From the NCBI GenBank assembly GCA_041908165.1, contig JAYRFV010000161.1:1-13542 (forward strand): a DNA stretch of 13,542 nucleotides, given 5' to 3'. The stretch comes from JACQZU01 sp041908165. GTDB taxonomy: Bacteria; Acidobacteriota; Holophagae; Holophagales; Holophagaceae. The notes below the pieces were generated by a model. It had not been told where the DNA came from, searched no databases, and worked only from the letters and a program-made list of their open reading frames with translations. A program made the translations under genes and the position numbers. Of this stretch, positions 9,701 to 13,542 are shown in pieces; positions within the stretch are counted from its first letter, which is position 1, and each line of letters begins with the position of its first letter.

Positions 9701-12700
9701 GATTCACGGCGCCCGAGGTTGCGGGGGACCTCGTCCTCACCGTCACCAGTGACCGGGAGAGCGGCGTGAGGGCATCGCTAACCATCGTGGTGGTGAAGGG
9801 CACGATCGGCTTGACTCCAGAATCTGGCCAACTCTACCGTGGCGAGAAGGTCCGGATTTGGGCCACAGTCTCCGGACTGGCCGACACCCGCCTAGACTGG
9901 ACCGCGACCGCGGGCACCCTCGCCGGTTCGGGCCTCGACGTCGACTTCACCCCGCCCCAGGCCGATGGACCGGTGACCGTCACCGCCTCCAGTCCCACCA
10001 ACCCCGCGGTCAAGGGCAGCGCCACCTTCCAGGTGGTCCGCCGGGGGACGTTGACCCTCCAGGTGGCGACCGAGGAGGGGCGGCCGCTCCAGGGAAAGAC
10101 GATCTCCCTGGGCTGGGCGGAGGGTGGCCGGAGCCAGAGCCTGGTGGGGACATCCCTGGCCTTCTACGACCTGCCCGTGGGCACGCCCATCACGCTGAAG
10201 GACAGCTCCGTTTCGACCGGCCCCTGGAACCCGCTCCTCCCGGAGCAGACCTTCACCCTCTCCAGCGGGGAGGCCAAATCGCTGACCCTATCAGTCCCGA
10301 TGGGCAGGATGACGGTGCAGGTCAACCGATCGGGCGCTCCCCTTGCGGATGTCCGGGTGGAACTCTCCATCGCCGGGAAACCGCGGGTGTGGCCCTGGGT
10401 GGGAGGGGCCCACGGCTATGGCAACTACACCGACAGCAGCGGACGGCTCGCTGTCTCCGACGTGCCGATGCATGTTGCCGTGGAGGCCACCCTGACCTGG
10501 CAGGGGAGGACACTGCCACGGACATTCACCCTCTCCAGTGGCTCCGAAACCTGGCCCATTGCCTGGCCGGACCACCGGCTGGTGCTGCGGATCTCCCGAG
10601 GAGGAAAGCCGGTTGAAGGTGTCCGGGTTGACCTGGCCGGGGCGGTGAACCTGCTGGAACAGGGGCCCTCCGATTCGGCGGGCCTGGTGACTTTGACCGA
10701 CCTGCCTGATCATGCGGCCATCACTGCAACACTGCGCCGCCACCCTGCGACCCTGGTCCGGGAGATCCTGCTTACCCAGAGCGAAACCATCCTGGATGTG
10801 GAGTGGCCGCCCCTGGCGGAAGTCCGGGTGGAGTTGATGCGGCCGAACGGCCAGGCGCTCCCGCCCAGCGGCTGGTCCTGGAGCATCCTCCCGGGAGGAG
10901 AGGGTGAACCGCCCACAGGGGATGGACCCAGACAGACATGGGTGGACCTGCCCCAAGGGACAGAGCAGCGGATTGCCGGTGCGTGCGCCGTGCTATTCCA
11001 GGGAAGCCCGGTGTTCCTGTGCACCCCGTGGTCGGCAGGGGTGACCTTCACCCCCGGTCAAGCTTCCGAGGTCCGATCACTCACCCTTCCGGCCCTGGCC
11101 TCCGTGCGTTTCGTGTTCAAGGACCGCTCCGGGCAGGTCCTGACCGGACCCGTGAAGGGCGGGTCCCTGATGCTCCGCCTCAAGGATGCGGCCTGTGGCG
11201 GGCCCACCTTGGCGGTTTCGGAGTTCAGCCAGGCAGTTCTGCCGGAAATCGTCCCGGAGGGAACCCACACGTTTGAGCTGCATTCCTGGCCATGGGGCAT
11301 GCTGGCGCCGGTCCGCGTCACGATCACGGCTGCCGACGATGGCAAGGAAATCCTGGCTCCCGTGGTGCTGCCCTGGTCGGTGAGTTCCCTCGATCTGCAG
11401 ATCCGAGCCGGTGACCACGCGACCCCGGTTCCGGATGCAGATCTGGTGCTCCTCCGGGCGGATGGGAGCGAGGCCGTACTCGCGCGATCTTCGGCCTGGG
11501 ACGCGGAACGCGGAACCCTTCTCGAGCTTCACGGCCCGGACCAGGAGGATGTCACGCTGCAGGCCCGGTTCCGGCCGCGCCGGCAGCCGGTGCCCCTCCG
11601 CTCCCCCGCGCTGGCCTTCCGCACTGGCGGCAACCTGAAGGCGATCCTGGAGATCCCACTGACGGTGGTCCGGACCCGCCTCACCGGAACGGATGGATCG
11701 GCCCTCGAGGCGCAGGGCCTGGTGGCTCTCGGCGAGGGCGAACCGGGTCAGCCGGATCGATGCCCGACCGTCGACCTGGGCGGCGTCAAGCATGGCGTGC
11801 TGCTGGGTGAGCCCGCTTCCAGCAGGGTCGCTCTCGGGCTGTACGATCCGGACTCCGGCCTGGGCCAGCGGGTGACGATCACGGTGCCTGCCCTGGGGTC
11901 CATCCACACTGAGGAACGCGCCCTCGCCCCGCACGCCTGGCTTCGGTCGGCCTCGCTGGCGTCCACCAGTGGCGAATCACCCCTGCGCCTGCTTCTGGCC
12001 ATGGATGCGGAAGCGCCCGGGATGGTCTGGCCCGATGGATCCTCGTGGCTCTGGGATGGCAGTGGGTTCACTGCGCTTCCACTGGCGGCCTGGCTTTCCG
12101 AAGAGGGGCTCCGGCCGGGCTACCGCGTGGACTACTGGGATCCCACCGAAGTGCCCGATCTCGAAGACCCCCCGCAGCCCACCGGCAGGTGGCTGCCCCA
12201 GGTGCGCGTGCCGCTCACGGGTGGTCTCTGGGCGGCGGAATGGAACCTCCGGGGCACGGCGGTCGAGGACGGATCCGGAGCCCCAGCCTACGTGGCTGTC
12301 GAGGCCCAGGCCGGACGGTGGGGGCGCCTGCCGCTGGAGGCCAAGGCAGGGGAGGAACTCTCCGTGGAGCTGGTGGAGTCCACGCCAGCCTGGGTGCCCG
12401 CCCAGGTGCGAATGCTCGGGCTGAGTGAGCAGCCGCTTCTGGTCGAAGCGCAGCGGAACCTGCGCCTGGGCCTGCGGCCTCATCCGGGGCCCTGGGCGTG
12501 GGAACTTCCGGTGGGCGCAGGGCCTGATGAGCAGGGGTGGTGGTCGGCCATCCTGCCGGTCCAGATCCCCTTGCTGCTCGAGTCCTTCCCCTGGGACTGC
12601 GGCAAGGCAGGTACCTGGTGGAGCGGCTCCCTCGCGTTCACCGCCACCCAGCCGCCCCCGGCCGTCGTGCCGGTCCTGACGCTGCAGGAAACCCCCCTGC

Positions 12701-12786
12701 CGCCCTGCCCTCCACCCGTTCCTGTGCCTGCCGGGTCCCCACGAAGGAACCGATCACAGGCCTCCCGCAGGAGCCGCCTGCCATGA
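619..12786 (+). CDS. Giant exported multidomain repeat protein (4,055 aa)
   Basis: The protein is very large and predicted to be secreted, with no catalytic domain that I recognise. Its role is probably structural or adhesive at the cell surface. Residues 1-33 look like a signal peptide: K2, K13-R14, then a hydrophobic AWAAALWAAS core, with cleavage likely between 25 and 33. Domains in order: N-terminal beta-rich region (34-417), CARDB-like segment (about 418-515), helical stretch (about 521-640), beta-rich stretch to 790, SbsA-like Ig segment (798-934), about 21 carboxypeptidase-regulatory-like repeats (937-2810), a small beta domain (2811-2893), three bacterial Ig-like domains (2903-3140), about seven further repeats (3145 to about 3775), a divergent C-terminal region with a Trp-rich patch (3958-4004), a Pro-rich segment (4011-4041) and a basic tail (4042-4055). 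No sortase, PEP-CTERM or transmembrane anchor is visible. The frame is intact over 12 kb. The stop overlaps the next gene by four bases. The exact partner or ligand is unknown. Confidence 0.9.
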   Translation: MKGSTTFWVACIKRLAWAAALWAASGSWMHGEAPIGFDGMNRPGTKARAAVAPHITALRSGCLAEGTLHLVGMRLVPPAERIDVPAGATLLVPIPLVIGDRAASATELADLFPREAQLEGLLTGPGLPATPLVGAIGSGLPVPALGAAGDYLVSGIRISRGGTTLLDAAGASLSIRCLGEVLVNAVTSTPMTMDEIRASGIQLGQGDYVATRFTLALAIGSKRVNLKVPVAIPVYNGQESIVGEPSLERLELDAAGTDLIPDLQVAVGGMSPPSTFSLARPGLAHLARHAFKSLVVIPGSIGYLQQFFKAQVVVLNALPKDRPEYTSYRVGNLSAILNIPASESTALIPGSPLVQGLSGEGGNSVGPGETAAGTWIVKGAREGSHLLEFQIQGEFTGGALTGPVPILGTARTKVLVRNPKFDLLLVHPEVVLRGETYILEARLTNTSGILANGISVGLDQARMGGARIVGPSTLTVDTLAPGETTGLKFRLRALRNGTVIASYLFSESGGIGFQLAAGLGERNVRLNPDTLLLPQSLDPLPEALRDAMLRVLGQAWSIATTKGSLPPGVLPVRASTVTGNLGSALAEAGLFLSMGTERERVWAMLWRAFTQSSDAGFDQLLRSTEAGAELRRELLGARAAWAGGGSLTDRLGLLAAWNLEGELPVLAAIEGGGEGLQVAFLGVDGSQSRATAKETMLGGAWSAFALDGASMLLQQRFPSGGGQLRVANGGTTSQDLRITVATPLDNPALPATLNTYHLILPPGSEAAIELGRLRGPPAVISQPGGGTSSAVAESTSDIHPESFRVLSVHRYDLSMDPHATPFGTHVMVLFNKPNRPIHLPDGDPGFRIGSALVQVEGNRLWQKVLPVNPETGLAPPSPPAVVQCLPRVVSVYLERPVGPDIPRNLTLSGEWASAEGEGLAPCAFPILCGEVPGGAQVRGKVRKATGEPMAATLTYWHFVAAEEGGVDLYSGEAFEDSYWALVSNNIEVGADGSFQFDYIPQRAKTAQGMFTLEARTVEGAAYGSAAVLGNGQKLDMDVVLEGRGDVLGRIVDGSGLPIAGADVALYSEQASSGGSLDRNESRVLQTGKDGTFHIPKVLAGAFSLRLRKGDRGAARSSAMPAEGGRVDLGDIRLDAATGTLRVLVLNADGTPSPNQKALLGIPAGLLRSGTQVDFLYVESAGADASGRIAFSQVPAGDVSVRLPYKSGQGPVWYGFLKPGEGLDLTLRLLDPRQLARISVEVRDAAGSPVPGAGLALLYGGQRDTWNARTDTNGQAALPALPDKPFGVIVHHPDWPPEGTASPTLVPRSGENLVMQVNLPPRCAVEGRITRPDGTPVVGAYIAIPPVYNAPARNRLVRTDTKGAYRLVGLATDRGERLACVGPELATGVNQAVQGNAEHAQHLDLQLPFVGTNSLKGRVKQPGASGLPAVADLEAYGFLPDIAPSPQGNPGWGLPVAVLGGVTRSGADGSYRIDGLPSGPFTLQASNVFFPDWVRTTGEFRGPAETLERDLTLVARPAGALEGQIHLPDGQSPGPGGVRVTVTGARIGELMVESGADGRYAFPQALPAGDYTLRADDPKSGAISVEFLRLPANASLIHNIRLWGRGRLTVRVQDSNGRILQEGTVTLLHNLQAAAAASDFPPLGQRLQASSNGTLLWEDLLEGRVKVHLQDPNGLQGVAATEIPFGGGDAEVVVRLQPVGNLRGMLLQPDGTAVPAGRVDAYQGGRWLGLSHTQQEGVVGHFAFTGLPTGVVLLEGWDPDTRQTCRATAQVRENQTTELVLTSNDLGQVDIRVSKAAVPVERATLQVRYLGGSALSFRTEATTDAGGRATFMLPPGDFAIQATDPITLATGALSFTRTPGQGPLDLEVGLRPTRDVVVTVAPPRGWTGTLGGWRLQASKSSHPLRTATLNDQGGSTLTAMMADSYTLTLWDASGRFRGSRSTTVVEGQGPQEVAVQALARGPFQVTLQDAHGAPVAVGRVQARAPGDASTSLPELGTDPDGKVTYPSILEGPVEAVAWSEDRRLHAQGGTSLKSEGTVADLVLSLGPSARFQGILSRSGGQPVPWTLVSYRSEGLRVAGQLATDGTGRFTSPTLPLGTYLLSADDGHGRVGSRPLVMDAVDGLVDADFSLGGSGGFQGTVVDPLRSNVPSVAVELWMQNLIFASSTVDPAGTFLLRDIPVGKPMTVKVRMDDGVTFAYSGSLSLDSDGSMETRTLHLEPRPHLEGHTLAVGGGTHRSMNVQLYDKAGTRLLRRATTSADHPTFQFAYLEPGEYDLRGYDQVSLLARRTVTVAAAPAVQTADLTAWSARDLKLQLKYPDGSVLAAKGHAKLTPILAPADAREGDFDANGNLVLKGLPLGEARLEVNGVRNQPPIAVILTLVTGSGPQEVDVAALGEGSLKVRLKTDAGRDLTGGILVARSAGSPDWVGAAQADGSFQIEQVWVGRDLQLSASGFGVLRAAPAARIASHGQTLEVTWPAPDQGSLRGTVSAAGGQPASGASVFLNGNGPQTTDAAGSYRFDAVTAAGFHTIRAEGIGSSPEWVAVQAQVAADGELKVVDLRLPGTGTVRVTTQDRHGNPAPGVGIVVTTQDRRDAERTAISDPSGQALLENVMAATIAAKATLEGRLVQANGTLHSGSSLALDLRAPDATLVRGSIRRAGAAVPWPSGTVARIAGHSVELRSDGTLGETLDLLYSAVPMTVEVQLPDGGRRFAFAGVPMVKNGDTELDLVAPPFGTVLVTVSKPGGGVASGAHVQGDGGLRATTDASGTCLFADLDRGARTFHAVSGDAAGQASGDLGEDGQQLSVQIALGGRLDVSGRYLDRSGIPLLLFQDGPRIFGTWEKSTPNWVLDGDLAELAFKAPVKDSTGTVKATIEATFTPDGRSLAGSALPLENAWSADRRPGVAVVIEPASVVQRLSSRKPFKAFVAGASEKGVEWSASAGSIAADGVFTAPAEPGPVVLTARSLADPAQQAKAAVEVRRPIVLNPSSLVLQPGQQAIVQAVLADVEPADLVWSATAGILSPAPDNRSVRFTAPEVAGDLVLTVTSDRESGVRASLTIVVVKGTIGLTPESGQLYRGEKVRIWATVSGLADTRLDWTATAGTLAGSGLDVDFTPPQADGPVTVTASSPTNPAVKGSATFQVVRRGTLTLQVATEEGRPLQGKTISLGWAEGGRSQSLVGTSLAFYDLPVGTPITLKDSSVSTGPWNPLLPEQTFTLSSGEAKSLTLSVPMGRMTVQVNRSGAPLADVRVELSIAGKPRVWPWVGGAHGYGNYTDSSGRLAVSDVPMHVAVEATLTWQGRTLPRTFTLSSGSETWPIAWPDHRLVLRISRGGKPVEGVRVDLAGAVNLLEQGPSDSAGLVTLTDLPDHAAITATLRRHPATLVREILLTQSETILDVEWPPLAEVRVELMRPNGQALPPSGWSWSILPGGEGEPPTGDGPRQTWVDLPQGTEQRIAGACAVLFQGSPVFLCTPWSAGVTFTPGQASEVRSLTLPALASVRFVFKDRSGQVLTGPVKGGSLMLRLKDAACGGPTLAVSEFSQAVLPEIVPEGTHTFELHSWPWGMLAPVRVTITAADDGKEILAPVVLPWSVSSLDLQIRAGDHATPVPDADLVLLRADGSEAVLARSSAWDAERGTLLELHGPDQEDVTLQARFRPRRQPVPLRSPALAFRTGGNLKAILEIPLTVVRTRLTGTDGSALEAQGLVALGEGEPGQPDRCPTVDLGGVKHGVLLGEPASSRVALGLYDPDSGLGQRVTITVPALGSIHTEERALAPHAWLRSASLASTSGESPLRLLLAMDAEAPGMVWPDGSSWLWDGSGFTALPLAAWLSEEGLRPGYRVDYWDPTEVPDLEDPPQPTGRWLPQVRVPLTGGLWAAEWNLRGTAVEDGSGAPAYVAVEAQAGRWGRLPLEAKAGEELSVELVESTPAWVPAQVRMLGLSEQPLLVEAQRNLRLGLRPHPGPWAWELPVGAGPDEQGWWSAILPVQIPLLLESFPWDCGKAGTWWSGSLAFTATQPPPAVVPVLTLQETPLPPCPPPVPVPAGSPRRNRSQASRRSRLP
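1870..2160 (+). other. CARDB-like beta-sandwich domain (residues about 418-515)
   Basis: The segment starts FDLLLVHPEVVLRGETYILEA and continues with ARLTNTSG, then ends with a LAPGETTGLKFRLRAL strand pair. This order (opening strand, N-T-S/N-G type turn, later L-x-P-G-E/Q-T and closing strands) is characteristic of CARDB and related adhesion-type Ig folds in bacterial surface proteins. The assignment rests on pattern only. It is followed by a helical segment (residues about 521-640, LPEALRDAMLRVLGQAWSIA), which is unusual in a protein that is otherwise almost all beta. Confidence 0.4.
3010..3420 (+). other. SbsA-like Ig segment (residues 798-934)
   Basis: The region begins SFRVLSVHRYDLSMDPHATP, has a VMVLFNKPNRP strand (compare the v-x-f-x-k-P motif of SbsA-type Ig domains) and later VVSVYLERPVGPDIPRNLTL. 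These are features of the domain family that reads 'function-like' strands with a conserved F-(D/N)-K-P turn. It immediately precedes the first repeat of the long array and may act as a cap. Confidence is limited because only motif memory supports it. Confidence 0.4.
3427..9048 (+). repeat. Array of about 21 carboxypeptidase-regulatory-like repeats
   Basis: Each unit opens with a strand of the form (L/V/F)-x-(G/V)-x-(V/L) followed by a G-x-P/G-turn and a second strand. Many also have the D-x-x-G-x-(Y/F)-x-(F/I)-x-x-(L/V)-x-x-G core, for example GADGSYRIDGLPSGPFTLQA near residue 1465. Unit starts that I can place by residue are 937, 1046, 1140, 1237, 1324, 1414, 1520, 1607, 1701, 1788, 1875, 1962, 2050, 2135, 2222, 2309, 2397, 2482, 2565, 2649 and 2734. 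Early units are 87-109 residues apart and later ones 83-88. This matches the CarboxypepD_reg-like (Cna-B/transthyretin-like) fold. The units have diverged so far that no long DNA identity is seen. Confidence 0.75.
9049..9297 (+). other. Small unassigned beta domain between repeats and Ig domains (residues 2811-2893)
   Basis: The order is SGRYLDRSG, then LLLFQDGPRIFGTWEKS, NWVLDGDLAELAFKAP, GTVKATIEATFTPDGRSLAGSA. The pattern 'Q-D-G-x-x-x-G-T-W ... L-D-G-D-L ... F-T-P-D-G-R-S-L-x-G' suggests a compact antiparallel barrel or lipocalin-like unit rather than another regulatory repeat. I do not recognise a named family. It occurs once, exactly at the switch from the long repeat array to the Ig-like block. 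Confidence 0.35.
9325..10038 (+). repeat. Three tandem bacterial Ig-like domains
   Basis: Three units of about 75-80 residues (2903-2976, 2980-3059, 3061-3140) each contain a W-(S/T)-A-(S/T)-A-G motif: WSASAGSI with W at 2934, WSATAGIL at 3011 and WTATAGTL at 3094. Each also has a later (F)-T-(A/P)-P strand (VFTAPAEPG, RFTAPEVAG, DFTPPQADG) and a closing A-x-V or F-x-V strand. This is the usual layout of BIG_2-like domains in exported bacterial proteins. They separate the two arrays of regulatory-type repeats. Confidence 0.7.
10051..11945 (+). repeat. Second array of about seven regulatory-like repeats
   Basis: Opening strands resembling those of the first array are found at residues 3145 (LTLQVATEEGRPLQG), 3231 (MTVQVNRSGAPLADV), 3321 (LVLRISRGGKPVEGV), 3402 (VRVELMRPNGQALPP), 3496 (VRFVFKDRSGQVLTG), 3591 (LDLQIRAGDHATPVP) and 3684 (VRTRLTGTDGSALEA). 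Spacing is 81-95 residues. The first three are closest to the family pattern, including a shared FTLSSG closing strand in units 1 and 2. The later ones drift, and the array cannot be followed past about residue 3775. Confidence 0.55.
12490..12783 (+). other. Trp-rich, Pro-rich and basic C-terminus
   Basis: Residues 3958-4004 hold seven tryptophans (PWAWELP, GWWSAI, FPWDCG, TWWSGS). Residues 4011-4041 hold runs of proline (QPPPAVVPV, PLPPCPPPVPVP). The last 14 residues are RRNRSQASRRSRLP. There is no transmembrane helix, LPXTG, PEP-CTERM or type IX sorting motif. The basic codons partly reflect that the DNA here also carries the ribosome-binding site for the next gene. Confidence 0.6.
12769..12773 (+). 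promoter_or_regulatory. Ribosome-binding site for the beta-barrel gene
   Basis: AGGAG at 12769-12773 stands 9 bases before ATG 12783, within the last codons of the giant gene. It selects 12783 over upstream in-frame starts in the same open frame, and it agrees with the signal peptide that begins there. Confidence 0.65.
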
Positions 12787-13475
12787 TCCGGACCCTGGCC
12801 GTTGCCCTTTTTCTCGTCAGCCCGCTCGGCGCCCGGGAACCATCCTGCGGACTCCAACTCGGCTTGAACCGAACGCGGCCGCAGGGTGTCGACCTCAGCG
12901 CGTCCTCCGGAAATCTGGCCGTGGATGCGGATCCTCAGCCGTCCTGGCAGGTTCGCGGGCTCCTCGGCCTCGCGCTGCGCGACGGCTGGGGCTTGGAGGC
13001 TTCGCTGGGCTGGCGCGGACGAAGCCGCAGCACACTCCACTACCGAAGCGACCGCGCCGGGGCAGGGAACCTCGATGCCGGCCTGGTTCTCAAGGAGCAG
13101 GTCCTGCTGGGCGGGCTGGTTTCGAAGGACCTATCGCGTGCCGGTGGTGCCTGGTGCACCGGGTTCGGGATCGACCTGCGCCAGGAGCGGGTCGCCCTCG
13201 AGGTTCACAATGGAACCAGCGGCACCCGCCTGGTCCGTCCGTGGCTGCGCAGCACCCTTCGCTGGTCGGGGCGGGGTTCCGGACGCTGGTTTGCGGGTCT
13301 GGAAATCGCGATTCCGCTTTCCCGGCCGGGCGTCACGGCGGAAGACTACCTTTCCGACCTGGACCGGCTCGAAGCGGGCATGAACCCGGCAGCCGGAAGC
13401 GCTGCCCGGGCCCATGCACCGACGTCGGAGTGGTCCGTGGTCCTCGGTCTCCGCCTACCTGGCGGCGTGCCATGA
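12783..13475 (+). CDS. Predicted small outer-membrane beta-barrel protein (230 aa)
   Basis: The start at 12783 overlaps the giant gene stop as ATGA and is preceded by AGGAG. Residues 1-17 (MIRTLAVALFLVSPLGA) form a Sec signal peptide; the Cys at 22 does not sit in a lipobox. The mature part is a series of amphipathic strands separated by short turns, for example WQVRGLLGLALRDG, WGLEASLGWRG, LDAGLVLKEQVLLGGLVS, CTGFGIDLRQERVALEVH, LVRPWLRSTLRWSG, RWFAGLEIAIPLS and WSVVLGLRL. About 8-10 strands would fit a small barrel in the outer membrane. A longer polar insert (about 180-216) precedes the last strand. The protein ends GLRLPGGVP, without the usual terminal aromatic residue of barrel proteins. 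I recognise no named family. Co-translation with the giant protein suggests a partner, such as a tether or assembly aid, which is inference. Confidence 0.75.
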   Translation: MIRTLAVALFLVSPLGAREPSCGLQLGLNRTRPQGVDLSASSGNLAVDADPQPSWQVRGLLGLALRDGWGLEASLGWRGRSRSTLHYRSDRAGAGNLDAGLVLKEQVLLGGLVSKDLSRAGGAWCTGFGIDLRQERVALEVHNGTSGTRLVRPWLRSTLRWSGRGSGRWFAGLEIAIPLSRPGVTAEDYLSDLDRLEAGMNPAAGSAARAHAPTSEWSVVLGLRLPGGVP

Positions 13476-13542
13476 TGCGGCCTGCGGTGCGATCTGCCAG
13501 GGTTCCGGGGCACGAAGCCGAAGCGGTCCCAGGCACCCGAAC
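13472..13542 (+). CDS. Start of a third operon gene, cut by the window edge
   Basis: ATG at 13472 overlaps the barrel gene stop as ATGA (13472-13475), and a second ATG follows at once. The frame (MMRPAVRSARVPGHEAEAVP...) stays open for 23 codons to the end. No clear purine-rich ribosome-binding site precedes it, so initiation would depend on coupling to the upstream gene. The peptide is too short to identify and, in this GC-rich sequence, an open frame of this length could be chance. The repeated ATGA arrangement is the main support. Confidence 0.35.
   Translation, partial: MMRPAVRSARVPGHEAEAVPGTR

Noticed and set aside
12537..12782. Upstream in-frame start for the barrel protein
   Set aside because: The frame is open upstream only because of GC-rich overlap with the giant gene. 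The ribosome-binding site and signal peptide both point to 12783.

Overview
The window is a GC-rich bacterial stretch dominated by one uninterrupted plus-strand gene of about 12.2 kb (619-12786). It encodes a giant exported protein of 4,055 residues. A 230-residue predicted outer-membrane beta-barrel protein follows (12783-13475), and then the first codons of a third reading frame that runs off the window (from 13472). Each junction is a 4-base start/stop overlap (ATGA), so the three look like one translationally coupled operon. Signal peptides plus a barrel-like partner suggest a Gram-negative envelope. The high GC, the many carboxypeptidase-regulatory-like and Ig-like domains and the style of the proteins would fit a soil or sediment Acidobacteriota of the Holophagae type. 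That assignment is inference only; no marker gene is present.

Layout. Positions 1-340 are GC-rich and hold no convincing gene, only two related GAAGCC-type short palindromic elements and a weak hairpin. Positions about 341-515 are a sharply AT-rich island containing tandem 8-mers, repeated TTAATTAA sites and a perfect 24-bp palindrome. It is best read as the control region of the giant gene. A 27-codon leader frame (539-622) ends in a GTGA overlap with the chosen GTG start at 619, which has a GAGG ribosome-binding site 7 nt upstream.

The giant protein has a signal peptide. A non-repetitive N-terminal region of about 900 residues follows, with a CARDB-like segment, a helical segment and an SbsA-like Ig segment. 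Next comes a block of about 21 beta-sandwich repeats of the carboxypeptidase-regulatory type, with a regular pitch near 87 residues. After that are a small unassigned beta domain, three bacterial Ig-like domains, and a second block of about 7 related repeats. The C-terminus is Trp-rich, then Pro-rich, then Arg-rich, with no recognised anchor. No catalytic domain was recognised.

Working model (inference): the operon makes a very long, rod-like extracellular or periplasmic protein together with a small barrel that could tether, display or assist it. The AT-rich palindromic region would control expression. Large antisense reading frames across the gene are judged to be artefacts of GC-biased codon usage.
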